Source: DASXYG01 sp036502625 (GTDB lineage Bacteria; Actinomycetota; Actinomycetes; Streptosporangiales; Streptosporangiaceae). Taken from it: 64,000 nucleotides of DNA. Shown here piece by piece: positions 11,730 through 19,454 of this stretch; within the stretch, counting starts at the first letter, position 1, and the number at the start of each line of letters is the position of its first letter. Under the pieces are notes generated by a model. It was not told the origin of the DNA, ran no database searches, and saw only the letters and a program-made list of their open reading frames with translations. The stretch is taken from contig DASXYG010000130.1 in assembly GCA_036502625.1 (NCBI GenBank), positions 1-64,000 on the forward strand. The letters are read 5' to 3'. The translations under genes and the position numbers were made by a program.

Positions 11730-12617
11730 CTAGATCTCCCGTTGCAGCGGCATGAGCTCGGCGGCGAACCCGTCGACGAACTCCGCGGACGGCATCGGGG
11801 CGGCGGGCCGTACGACGAACTTCGTCAGGCCGGCCTCGATGTAGGACTCGATCAGGCGGCGCGCGCCGGGCCAGCCGTCGGCGACGATCGCGGACGGGTC
11901 GAGGTCCGGGTCGCGTTCCCGCGCGGCCGCGACGAGCTGGTCGGGGACGCGGCCGTCGAACGTGATCGGGATGTTGACGCCGTAGTGGTCGTCCTCGATC
12001 TCGCGGCCCGCCTCGGCGGCGGCCTCCTCGATGGACAGCCGCGCCGTACGGGCCTGGTCCGGTGTGGTGAAGCTGGCCAGCCAGCCGTCGCCGTAGCGGC
12101 CGACGCGGCGCAGCGCGACAGGGGCGTGCCCGCCGAGCCAGATGTCCAGCGGCTTCGCGGGCAGCGGTCCGATGTGGCCGCCGGTGACCGTGAAGAACTC
12201 GCCGTCGAAGTCGAACCGCTCCTGCCGCAGCGCGAGCCGCAGCAGCGCCAGGGACTCGTCGAACAGCGCCGCGCGGCGGCCGGGCGGCGCGGGGAACAGG
12301 TAGCGCTCCGTACGCCGCGCGGGCCGCAGCCCGAACACCGGCAGCACCCGCCGCGGACTGAGCGCGGCCAGCGACAGGAGCTCCTTCGCGACGAGCACGG
12401 GGTGCCGCCCGGGCAGCACCGCGACCCCGGTCCCGACCTTCAGCTTCCGCGTACGCGCCAGCGCATGCGCCATCCCAACGAACGGCTCAACCAGATCCCC
12501 ATGCGTAACCTCCGACAACCACAACGAGTCAACCCCCCGCTCCTCCAGTTGATCAACCGCCTCCCCGAACCCCTCAGCCCCCAGCCCCGCCAAACTCACA
12601 CCAATCCGTATCTTCAT
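11730..12617 (-). CDS. LLM-class flavin-dependent oxidoreductase (F420- or FMN-linked)
   Basis: A 295-residue luciferase-like TIM-barrel oxidoreductase. The first strand is MKIRIGVSLAG, followed by LEERGVDSLWLSEV, KVGTGVAVLPGRHPVLVAKEL, a typical insertion after FGLRPARRTERYLFP, and the conserved KPLDIWLGGHAPVALRRVGRYGDGWL segment split by the loop near residue 150. Members in actinobacteria commonly use F420; whether this one uses F420 or FMN cannot be judged here. The ATG at 12617 is chosen because the fold starts there; the upstream ribosome site (GGGTGG) is weak. Its upstream region is a kilobase of repeats (12761-13713), so its promoter must lie in the 140 bp before them or inside the repeats. 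Confidence 0.9.
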   Translation of the reverse strand: MKIRIGVSLAGLGAEGFGEAVDQLEERGVDSLWLSEVTHGDLVEPFVGMAHALARTRKLKVGTGVAVLPGRHPVLVAKELLSLAALSPRRVLPVFGLRPARRTERYLFPAPPGRRAALFDESLALLRLALRQERFDFDGEFFTVTGGHIGPLPAKPLDIWLGGHAPVALRRVGRYGDGWLASFTTPDQARTARLSIEEAAAEAGREIEDDHYGVNIPITFDGRVPDQLVAAARERDPDLDPSAIVADGWPGARRLIESYIEAGLTKFVVRPAAPMPSAEFVDGFAAELMPLQREI

Positions 12618-12760
12618 CCACCCATTCGACCACCCCCCGCCACCCCTCCCCCACAGCGCCACCCCTTCCGCACCCCCGCTCTCTCATGCACCCCGCATCA
12701 CCACCCAAAACCCCCGCTCCGCGCAACAGCCCCGCGCCCCAAGCCCAACTGCCCTCCCCC

Positions 12761-12928
12761 CACCTCAGCCCGCACCTCGGTCCCCACCTCAACCCCCACC
12801 TCAGTCCCCACCTCAGTCCCCACCCCAGTCCCCACCTCAACCCCCACCTCAGCCCACACCTCAGCCCACACCTCAGCCCACACCTCAGCCCACACCTCAG
12901 CCCACACCTCAGCCCACACCTCAGCCCG
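12761..12928. repeat. Fourteen tandem copies of a 12-bp repeat
   Basis: The unit CACCTCAGCCCA repeats 14 times without interruption. The seven copies at 12845-12928 are identical except for a final G, while the seven at 12761-12844 have drifted (CACCTCAGTCCC, CACCTCAACCCC and similar). A gradient from degenerate to perfect copies suggests recent growth at the right-hand end. The last copy runs straight into GGCATATCCAAG, exactly what follows CGACCTCAGCCC in the dispersed repeat module next door. The microsatellite therefore looks like an expansion of that segment. Both strands are open across it, but the encoded four-residue repeats look like chance. It lies upstream of the LLM oxidoreductase gene. 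Confidence 0.9.
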
Positions 12929-13713
12929 GCATATCCAAGACCGGGCACCAGGGGCACGGCCTCCAGCCAGCCCGGTACGAGGGCACCACGCAACCCGGAC
13001 TCCCCAGGCGGCGGGGAGCGCGGCGCTACCGCCCCAAGAAAGGCCGCGCTGCGCGCGACAGACCCCCCGCGACCTCAGCGCGGCATATCCAAGGCGGGGC
13101 CGCAGGGCTACCGCCTCAAGCCAGCCCGACACAAGGGCACCACGCAACCCGGACTCCCCAGGGCGCGCCGCCGCCAGGAAAGCTGCGCTCCCCAGGCACC
13201 CGGTGATCAGGGCACAGGCCTTCCGCCCAAGAAAGGCCGCGCTCCGCGCGACAGCCCCCCAGCGACCTCAGCCCGGCATATCCAACGCTGGGCCGCAGGG
13301 CTACCGCCTCAAGCCAGCCCGACACAAGGACTCCACGCAACCCGGACCCCCCAGGGCGCGCCGCCGCCAGGAAAGCCCTGCGCCCCGGGCACCCCGGCGA
13401 TCAGGGGCAGGCCTGGCGCCCGGAAAAGGCCGCGCTCCGCGCGACAGACCCCCGCGACCCCAGCCCGCCATATCCAAGGCCGGGCCGCAGGGCTACCGCC
13501 TCAAGCCAGCCCGACACCAGGACTCCACGCAACCCGGACTCCCCAGGGCGCGCCGCCGCCAGGAAAGCCGCGCGCCCCAGGCACCGGTGATCAGGGCACA
13601 GGCCTGGCGCCCGAGAAAGGCCGCGCTCCGCGCGACAGACCCCCCGCGACCCCAGCCCGCCATATCCAAGGCCGGGCCGCAGGGCTGCCGCCTCATGGCG
13701 GCCCGGTGACACG
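12929..13713. repeat. Tandem array of the dispersed repeat, ~192-bp period
   Basis: About four units of a GC-rich repeat occupy this gene-free stretch. The core GGCCGCGCTNCGCGCGAC, preceded by AAA, begins at 13039, 13232, 13425 and 13616, giving periods of 193, 193 and 191 bp. After each core come a C-rich spacer, a GCATATCCAA or CCATATCCAA box, GGGCCGCAGGGCTACCGCC, and a linker with CCCCAGGGCGCGCCGCCGCC and GGTGATCAGGG. The first unit begins in degenerate form near 12929. Spurious long reading frames cross the array on both strands because of the base composition; none has a ribosome site or a recognisable domain, so I call no gene here. Confidence 0.9.
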
Positions 13714-13730
13714 CGTTCTGTGTGTGGCGG

Positions 13731-14309
13731 TCAAGCCGCTGCGGGGCCGGTCCAACCGGTGTCGGCGGCCCACCGTTCGGCCGCGGCCATCAACACCTCC
13801 GTAGCGGGGGCCTTGATCTGTCCGTAGTCCGACAGGTCCGGCACGCTCAACGCCAGCCGCTGCTTGAATGCGCCCCACGCCCGGCGGGCGTCCTCGTCCG
13901 CACGCAGGTAGTCCCGGAACAACAAGGCAAAGCGGGCGTTGGGTCCGGTGCCCTCCCGCAGGTGGACGTTGCACGAGCGTGCGCCGATCGGCGGCGCGAA
14001 GACGAGCTTGTGACACCGCTGCCCGCCGGAGACCTCGAAGCGGTTCCACGGCTCCGGGCGGCACCGGAAGCCGATCGCCGCAAGCAGCGGTGCGTCCCGT
14101 GCCTCGTCGATCGACCTCATCCGCACCTGCACATCGATGCAGTCCTTGGCCGGCAAGCCCGGTACCGAAGTGGATCCCACGTGGTCGACCCCGAGCGCGA
14201 GGTCACCCAGCACATCTCGCAACACACCGGCAAGCGGCTCGAACTCCGCCAGCCACTGCGGCCGGTACTCCACCACGGCAACCTGACCGCGCTCATCGGG
14301 AAACGGCAT
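13731..14309 (-). CDS. GrpB family protein (nucleotidyltransferase-like fold)
   Basis: A 192-residue GrpB/UPF0157 protein. The signature is VVEYRPQWLAEFEPLAGVLRD followed by DHVGSTSVPGLPAKDCIDVQV, which matches the active-site-like region of GrpB and its relatives in the nucleotidyltransferase superfamily. The later CNVHLREGTGPNARFALLFRDYLRA segment is also typical. The family is sometimes fused to dephospho-CoA kinase; here it stands alone and its substrate is unknown. The ATG at 14309 is used because the conserved VVEYRP strand starts about ten residues later; no strong ribosome site is visible and a longer form cannot be excluded. It stops 18 bp from the repeat array. Confidence 0.9.
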   Translation of the reverse strand: MPFPDERGQVAVVEYRPQWLAEFEPLAGVLRDVLGDLALGVDHVGSTSVPGLPAKDCIDVQVRMRSIDEARDAPLLAAIGFRCRPEPWNRFEVSGGQRCHKLVFAPPIGARSCNVHLREGTGPNARFALLFRDYLRADEDARRAWGAFKQRLALSVPDLSDYGQIKAPATEVLMAAAERWAADTGWTGPAAA

Positions 14310-14432
14310 GTCGTCGCACACTACATCTCGTCCGAGCGACTCCACAGACGGCGGTACCGCATCCGGCAACCCGCCAACTGGACGGCCCAGCGCCCGACAC
14401 GAACAAGATCAACGAGGCGGGGCGCCAGCCCG

Positions 14433-15497
14433 TCACCCCAGCCCCGCCACCACCGCGGCCGTAACCCCCCGCAGCCCGCCCTCCGGCGTCCCCCGTCCCG
14501 TCAGCCGGACCGCACCCGTCGCGTACGACGCCGCCACCGCGTCCTCGATCGACCGCGCGACCTCCGCCTCCCCCAGGTGCCGGAGCAGCAGCGCCGCCGT
14601 GAGGATCTGCGAAGTGGGGTTGGCCTCGTCGCGGCCCGCCAGGGCGGGTGCGGAGCCGTGGACGGGTTCGAAGTACGCGGCTTCCGCGCCGATGTTGCCG
14701 GACGGGCACATGCCGAGGCCGCCGACCGTGGCGGCGCCGACGTCGCTGAGGACGTCGCCGAGGAAGTTCTCCATGACCAGCACGTCGAAGTGCGCCGGGT
14801 CCGCGACGAGGTCGTGGCCCGCGGCGTCGGCGTATCTGTGGTCGGGGTCGATGTCCGGGTACGCGGTGGCGACCTCGTCGAAGATCTGGCGGAAGAAGGC
14901 GTAGCCGCGGAGGACGTTGCTCTTGTCCACGCACGTCACCCGGCGGACGCCGTCCGCGGGCGCGCCGCCGCGGGTCCGCGCCAGCTCGAACGCGTACCGC
15001 ACCACGCGTTCCACGCCCGGCCTGGTCATGAGCATCTGGTCGGTCATCGCGTGCGCGTTGCCGACGCCGAGACCCCGCGAGGCGTACAGGCCCTCGGTGT
15101 TCTCCCGCACGATGACGTAGTCGATCGGGGTGCCGCCGTCCAGGGCGCCGCGGACCCCGGGCAGCAGCCGCACCGGCCGCACGTTCGCGTACGCGTCGAG
15201 CCCGGTGCGCAGGATCCCGCCCAGCACCCCGGCCTCGGTGCCGTCCGGCTTCCGCACCTCCGGCAGCCCCACCGGCCCCTTCAGCACCGCGTCGTACGAC
15301 TCCCGGATCCGCGCCAGCGCGTCGTCCGCCAGCGCCGCCCCCGTACGCGCGTACGCCCCGGCCCCGCCGTCCTCGTACCGGTAGTCGAGCCGCACCCGCC
15401 CCGCGCACGCGGCGTCCAGCACCGCGATCGCGGACTCCACCAGCTCCGGCCCGATCCCGTCTCCGGGGATCACGCCGATCGTGTACGCAGGGATCAT
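14433..15497 (-). CDS. Isocitrate/isopropylmalate dehydrogenase family protein
   Basis: A 354-residue NAD(P)-dependent beta-decarboxylating dehydrogenase. It opens with IGVIPGDGIGPELVESAIAV, and carries the substrate-binding arginines in LRTGLDAYANVRPVR, the IVRENTEGLYAS loop, the catalytic lysine in VTCVDKSNVLRGY, and the metal/cofactor site FLGDVLSDVGAATVGGLGM followed by EPVHGSAPALAGRDEANP. It could be 3-isopropylmalate dehydrogenase or a paralogue acting on tartrate, homoisocitrate or a similar acid. No leucine or lysine pathway gene is nearby, so I give no symbol. The ATG at 15497 directly follows a 16-bp palindrome and has no clear Shine-Dalgarno site, hinting at leaderless or regulated translation. 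Confidence 0.92.
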   Translation of the reverse strand: MIPAYTIGVIPGDGIGPELVESAIAVLDAACAGRVRLDYRYEDGGAGAYARTGAALADDALARIRESYDAVLKGPVGLPEVRKPDGTEAGVLGGILRTGLDAYANVRPVRLLPGVRGALDGGTPIDYVIVRENTEGLYASRGLGVGNAHAMTDQMLMTRPGVERVVRYAFELARTRGGAPADGVRRVTCVDKSNVLRGYAFFRQIFDEVATAYPDIDPDHRYADAAGHDLVADPAHFDVLVMENFLGDVLSDVGAATVGGLGMCPSGNIGAEAAYFEPVHGSAPALAGRDEANPTSQILTAALLLRHLGEAEVARSIEDAVAASYATGAVRLTGRGTPEGGLRGVTAAVVAGLG

Positions 15498-15513
15498 GCG
15501 CACGATTGTGCGC
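15498..15513. promoter_or_regulatory. Perfect inverted repeat abutting the dehydrogenase start codon
   Basis: GCGCAC-GATT-GTGCGC forms a perfect 6-bp stem with a 4-base loop and touches the ATG at 15497. As DNA it could be an operator; as RNA it would fold over the place where a ribosome site should be. It also lies 38 bp beyond the stop of the histidine kinase gene transcribed in the same direction, so it could contribute to termination there, although no T-run follows. Confidence 0.5.
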
Positions 15514-15550
15514 GTACGGCCGCACCGCGCGTACGGCGGGGTCGCCGCCG

Positions 15551-16783
15551 CTACGGGGCCGCGGGCGGAAGGCGCACGGTGAAGGTGGCGCCCTCGCCGG
15601 GGGCGCCGGCGATCGTGAGGGTGCCGCCGTGCGCCTGGACGACCTCCCGGACCAGCGACAGGCCCAGGCCGAACCGGCGCCCGCGCCCGGCCGCCGACTC
15701 GCCCCGGGCGAACCGCTCCATGAGGTGGCGCGCCTCGCCGGGGTCGAGCCCGGCGCCGTCGTCGGCGACCGCGAGCGTGACGCCGCCGTCCGTACGGCGG
15801 ACCGAGGCGGTCACCCGCCCGCCCGCGTCGACATGCGTCAGCGCGTTGTCCAGCAGCGAGGACAGGGCGCGGCGCAGCGCGGAGGGCACACCGCGGACGA
15901 GCAGCCGGTCGCCCCCGGCGTCCGCGTCCTCGACGTCCGCGGCGAGCGTGGCCGCGCGTTCGCCGGCGAGCGGCTGGAACGCGGCTACCGTGTCGGCGGT
16001 CAGGTCGCCGAGGTCGAGGATCTCGGCGGAGTCGGGGTGGGCGCGGAGTTCGGCGGACAGCAGGAGGTCGTCCACGACCTCGGAGAGGTTGCGGGCGTCC
16101 TGGGTCAGCCGGTCCAGGTCGCCGGCCAGGCGTTCCGGGGGGTCGCCGCGGGTCAGGTGGCGGCGCAGCATCTGGGTGCGGGTGTGCATGACGGTGAGCG
16201 GGGTGCGCAGCTCGTGGCTGGCGTCGGCGACGAAGCGGCGCTGGATGGCCAGGGCGCGGCCGAGCGGGCGTACGGCGCGGTAGCCCACGAGGCCGCCGAC
16301 CGCGGCGGCCGCCGCCACGCCCACCGCGCCGGCCGCGGCCAGCGCGCCGAGGAGCCGCTCGGACTCGTCGTGCCGCTCGCGGTCGTCCAGGTAGCCGACC
16401 ACCCGGCGGCCGCCGGCGCCGCGGCCCGCGTACACGAGGTAGTGCGCGTGGCCCGCCCTGATCGTGGAGAAGCCGTCGCGTGGCGGGTGCCGCGCCGCGT
16501 GCCGCAGGTCGTCGGGCGCGCCGGGGGACATCTCCGTACGGCCGTCGGGGCCGTGCGCGACCAGGGTGACGTTGCCGGGCGGGTCCACCACGTCGTCCGC
16601 GGAGCGCACGGCGCGCTGGAGCTGGTGGTGCGCGTCCGCGGCCTGGCGGTGGCCGGTGAGCAGCCACGTGGTGCCGCCCACGGCCGCCACCACGATGGCC
16701 ACCGCGACCGCGGTCTGCACGGCCATGGCGACCGCCGCCCGCCGCAGCATCCGCGCGTCCGGGTCGGCCGCCCGCCGCGTCAC
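15551..16783 (-). CDS. Two-component sensor histidine kinase
   Basis: A 410-residue membrane-bound histidine kinase. The first transmembrane segment covers about residues 18-44, a short extracytoplasmic sensor about 45-143, and the second membrane segment about 144-170. The HisKA phospho-acceptor is H190 in FVADASHELRTPLTVMHT. The HATPase domain shows the N-box SSLLDNALTHV, the G1 box VADDGAGLDPGEA and GRRFGLGLSLVREVVQAHGG. The GTG start at 16783 overlaps the response-regulator stop by four bases (GTGA), so the pair is translationally coupled. The divergently transcribed neighbours are a ferric reductase-like protein, an FMN-binding protein and ApbE, which this system may control (inference from position). 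HAMP is reduced or absent. Confidence 0.93.
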   Translation of the reverse strand: MTRRAADPDARMLRRAAVAMAVQTAVAVAIVVAAVGGTTWLLTGHRQAADAHHQLQRAVRSADDVVDPPGNVTLVAHGPDGRTEMSPGAPDDLRHAARHPPRDGFSTIRAGHAHYLVYAGRGAGGRRVVGYLDDRERHDESERLLGALAAAGAVGVAAAAAVGGLVGYRAVRPLGRALAIQRRFVADASHELRTPLTVMHTRTQMLRRHLTRGDPPERLAGDLDRLTQDARNLSEVVDDLLLSAELRAHPDSAEILDLGDLTADTVAAFQPLAGERAATLAADVEDADAGGDRLLVRGVPSALRRALSSLLDNALTHVDAGGRVTASVRRTDGGVTLAVADDGAGLDPGEARHLMERFARGESAAGRGRRFGLGLSLVREVVQAHGGTLTIAGAPGEGATFTVRLPPAAP

Positions 16784-17478
16784 GCCGCCCCCATCTGGTA
16801 GCCCACGCCCCGTACGGTGCGGATCACCGCGCGGCCGAGCTTGCGGCGCAGGTAGTGGACGTACAGGTCGACCGCCCCCGGGGTGTCGGCGTCGTCGAAG
16901 ACGCGGGCCAGCAGTTCCTCGCGGGTGAACACGCGGGCGGGGCGGGCCGCCAGGGCGCGCAGCAGCTCGCATTCGCGGCCGGACAGCTCGACCGGGTCGC
17001 CCTCGTCGGACAGCACCCGGCGTGACGGGACGTCCAGGCGCTTGGTGCCCAGGTCGAGCTGGTCGGCGTGGTCGGTGTGGCGGCGGCGCAGCGCGCGCAG
17101 CCGGGCCAGCAGCTCGTCCACCTCGAACGGTTTGACCAGGTAGTCCTCGGCGCCGGCGTCCAGGCCCTCGACGCGGTCGGCGACCGTGCCGCGTGCGGTG
17201 AGGAGCAGCGCGGGCGCCACGACACCGCGCGCCCGCAGCCGCCGCAGCAGGTCCACGCCCTCGATGGCGGGCAGCCCGCGGTCCACGACGAGCAGCCCGT
17301 ACCGCCGGGTCAGCCCGAGGTGCAGGCCGCGCTGCCCGTCCTCGGCGACGTCCACGGCGTAGCCCGCCTCCGCGAGCAGCTCGTGCAGCAGGACGGTCAG
17401 CTCGGCGTCGTCCTCGACGAGCAGCAGCGGGGTCGGGGCGTCCTCGTTGGCGGTGTTCGCGCCGGTCACGCGATTCAT
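16780..17478 (-). CDS. OmpR/PhoB family response regulator
   Basis: About 232 residues. The receiver domain begins LLLVEDDAELTVLLHELL, with phospho-acceptor aspartate in LLVVDRGLPAIEGVDLL, the conserved threonine/serine region ALLLTARGTV and lysine in DYLVKPFEVDEL. The C-terminal winged helix (LSGRECELLRALAARP, then VDLYVHYLRRKLG and IRTVRGVGYQM) is a classical Trans_reg_C domain. It is encoded with the adjacent kinase. The ATG at 17478 has AGG directly against it; a GTG at 17469 has AGGA about eight bases upstream and may be the true start. An inverted repeat at 17510-17541 lies between this gene and the divergent reductase operon and is a candidate binding site. Confidence 0.94.
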   Translation of the reverse strand: MNRVTGANTANEDAPTPLLLVEDDAELTVLLHELLAEAGYAVDVAEDGQRGLHLGLTRRYGLLVVDRGLPAIEGVDLLRRLRARGVVAPALLLTARGTVADRVEGLDAGAEDYLVKPFEVDELLARLRALRRRHTDHADQLDLGTKRLDVPSRRVLSDEGDPVELSGRECELLRALAARPARVFTREELLARVFDDADTPGAVDLYVHYLRRKLGRAVIRTVRGVGYQMGAA

Positions 17479-17509
17479 CCTGGCACGCCGCCCGAACCTG
17501 GTCACTACT

Positions 17510-17541
17510 GGCCTGTCGAAGACAGATCTAAGAAACAGGCC
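17510..17541. promoter_or_regulatory. Inverted repeat between the two-component system and the flavin operon
   Basis: GGCCTGT (17510-17516) and ACAGGCC (17535-17541) form a 7-bp perfect inverted repeat with an 18-bp spacer, and the spacer itself contains GACAGATC. It sits in the roughly 100-bp divergent gap between the response regulator and the ferric reductase-like gene, the expected position for a shared operator. OmpR-family regulators more often bind direct repeats, so the regulator is not identified by this. Confidence 0.4.
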
Positions 17542-17576
17542 CGAGAGTTGACCCACGCTCACACGAAGGAGGCCCG

Positions 17577-19022
17577 ATGGACGCAGCCGCTCCCGGGGGG
17601 ACCGCACCGCGCGCCCGAAGCGCGCCACGCGGCGGCGGCCACGTACGGGCGGACCGGACGCCGGAGTGGCGGCCCGGGGCGCGGACGGCGCGCGCCCGGC
17701 GGGCCGACGCCCTGGAGCTCGCCGCGGCGGCCTCGGTGGTCGCGGTGGTCGCGCTGTTCCTCGCCGACGGCGGCGCGGCCACGCTCGACGGCGCCGCCGG
17801 GATCATGATCGCCGGCGGGCAGCTCACCGGGCTCGTCGGCGCGGACCTGATCCTGGTGCAGCTCCTGCTCTCCGCGCGGCTGCCGTGGGTGGACCGGGTG
17901 TACGGGCACGACCGGGCGCTGGTCGCGCACGGACGGCTGGGCCGGGTGGCGCTGCCGGTCCTGGTCGTCCACGCGCTCGCGCTGACGATCGGCTACGCGG
18001 TCCGCGACCGGGTGTCCTGGATCGTGGAGCCGTTCCACATGCTGGTCGCGCTGCCGGACATGCTGACCGCCGCCCTCGGCTTCGCGCTGCTCACCGCCGT
18101 GGCCGTCACCTCGGTCGCGGCGGCGCGGCGGCGGCTGGGGTACGAGCGCTGGTTCGCCGTCCACCTGCTCGCGTACGGCGGGGTGGTGGCCGCGCTGCCG
18201 CACCAACTGTCGCTGGGCTCGGACCTCGCCGCCCACCCGGTGGCCTACGCGTACTGGCTGGCGCTGTACGCGGGCACGGCCGCCGCGCTCATCGTCTTCC
18301 GCTTCCTGCTCCCCGCCGTCCGCACGCTGCGCCACCGGCCGCGCGTCGCGGCGGTCGTGCCGGAGGGGCCGTCCGTGGTGTCGGTGTACGTCACCGGGCG
18401 CGGCCTCGCCCGGCTGCCCGCGCGGGCCGGGCAGTTCGCGCACTGGCGGTTCCTCGCCCCCGGCCTGTGGACGGCGGCCAACCCCTACTCGCTGTCCGCC
18501 GAGCCGGACGGCCGCACCCTGCGGCTGACCGTGCGCGCGCTCGGCGACCACTCGGCGCTGCTGCGCGCCGTACGGCCCGGCACGCCGGTGGTGATCGAGG
18601 GGCCGTACGGCGTGTTCACCGCGGACCGGCGTGCGCGCCGCGACGTGCTGCTGATCGCCGCCGGCATCGGCGTCACCCCGATCCGCGCGCTGGCCGAGCG
18701 CCTCGCGCACACCGCGTCCGGCGAGGTCACCGTGTTGTACCGGGCGAACACCGGCGAGGATCTGGTGCTGGCGCGCGAGCTCGCCGACCTGGCGAACCGG
18801 TACGGCATCGGCCTGCGGTACCTCGTCGGGCCGCCGCGCCGCGGGTCGTGGCTGCCGGACGGGATCGACGACGCCACGTCGCTGGCCCGCCTGGTGCCCG
18901 GCATACGCGACCGGTCGGTGTTCGTGTGCGGGCCGCCGGGGTGGACGGACCTGGTGCTGGCCAGCCTGCGCCGCTGCGGGGTGCGCCGCGATCAGGTCCA
19001 CTACGAGCGGTTCGCCTGGTGA
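17577..19022 (+). CDS. Ferric reductase-like membrane protein with FAD/NAD(P)H reductase domain
   Basis: A 481-residue fusion of a ferric-reductase-like transmembrane cytochrome domain and a ferredoxin-NADP reductase module. About six membrane helices lie between residues 45 and 247. Histidine pairs H118/H132 and H196/H209, spaced 14 and 13 residues apart, are the likely bis-heme ligands. The reductase half has the FAD site NPYSLSAEP (about 302-310), the pyrophosphate-binding EGPYGVF, the nicotinamide motif AAGIGVTPIRAL (361-372) and VCGPPGWTD near the end. It should carry electrons from cytoplasmic NAD(P)H across the membrane. GAAGGAGG precedes the ATG by about five bases. Downstream FMN-binding and ApbE genes suggest the electrons pass to a covalently flavinylated outer protein. 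Confidence 0.92.
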   Translation: MDAAAPGGTAPRARSAPRGGGHVRADRTPEWRPGARTARARRADALELAAAASVVAVVALFLADGGAATLDGAAGIMIAGGQLTGLVGADLILVQLLLSARLPWVDRVYGHDRALVAHGRLGRVALPVLVVHALALTIGYAVRDRVSWIVEPFHMLVALPDMLTAALGFALLTAVAVTSVAAARRRLGYERWFAVHLLAYGGVVAALPHQLSLGSDLAAHPVAYAYWLALYAGTAAALIVFRFLLPAVRTLRHRPRVAAVVPEGPSVVSVYVTGRGLARLPARAGQFAHWRFLAPGLWTAANPYSLSAEPDGRTLRLTVRALGDHSALLRAVRPGTPVVIEGPYGVFTADRRARRDVLLIAAGIGVTPIRALAERLAHTASGEVTVLYRANTGEDLVLARELADLANRYGIGLRYLVGPPRRGSWLPDGIDDATSLARLVPGIRDRSVFVCGPPGWTDLVLASLRRCGVRRDQVHYERFAW

Positions 19023-19453
19023 GGGCGCGCAGCGCGGTCGCCGCGTCCGTGGTGGGGCTCGGGGTGCTCGCCGCCGCGTGGCGCGCCGGGCAGCAGCAGG
19101 GCGGGACGGCGGGCACGGTGGCGGCGACGCCGGCGGCGACCGGTTCCGCGAGCCCCGCGCCGTCGTCCGCGGGCGGTGTGCGCCGGGTGGACGGCGCGGT
19201 CGTGCCCACGCCGTACGGGGACGTGCAGGTGCGGGCGGTGCTGCGGCACGGTGTGCTGACCGACGTGGTCGCCGTGCACCTCACCGACCACGGACCCCGG
19301 TCGGTGGAGATCAGCGCGCGCGCCGCGCCCATTCTGCGCGGCGAGGCACGCGCGGCGCGGTCCGCGCACATCGACACGGTCAGCGGCGCGTCCTACACCA
19401 GCGACGGCTACCGCCGCTCCCTCCAGTACGCGCTCGACCACGCGGGCGGCTGA
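19019..19453 (+). CDS. FMN-binding domain protein, membrane-anchored, covalent flavin acceptor
   Basis: A 144-residue protein. An N-terminal hydrophobic segment (residues 5-20, AVAASVVGLGVLAAAW) anchors or exports it, and a low-complexity Gly/Ala/Ser/Pro linker covers 22-52. The FMN_bind domain follows (YGDVQVRAVLRHGVLTDVVAVHL). The flavinylation motif DTVSGASYTSDGY ends with T127, the threonine that ApbE-type transferases modify in this family. The GTG start overlaps the reductase stop by four bases and the ApbE gene starts one base after its stop, so the three genes form one operon. It probably receives electrons from the ferric reductase-like protein on the outer face of the membrane. The final acceptor is not encoded here. 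Confidence 0.88.
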   Translation: MRARSAVAASVVGLGVLAAAWRAGQQQGGTAGTVAATPAATGSASPAPSSAGGVRRVDGAVVPTPYGDVQVRAVLRHGVLTDVVAVHLTDHGPRSVEISARAAPILRGEARAARSAHIDTVSGASYTSDGYRRSLQYALDHAGG

Positions 19454-19454
19454 C

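Noticed and set aside
8325..13709. Open frame of about 1790 codons on the plus strand
   Set aside because: It runs antisense through three well-supported genes and then the repeat arrays; the product is compositionally biased and has no recognisable domain.
12761..13713. CRISPR array
   Set aside because: Repeats are directly tandem with no unique spacers of 30-40 bp, and no cas gene is nearby.
12574..13804. Repetitive proteins on both strands across the 12.6-13.8 kb repeats
   Set aside because: All frames stay open because the unit is 12 bp and stop-poor; no start with a ribosome site, and the sequence changes by whole DNA units, not by codon-level constraint.
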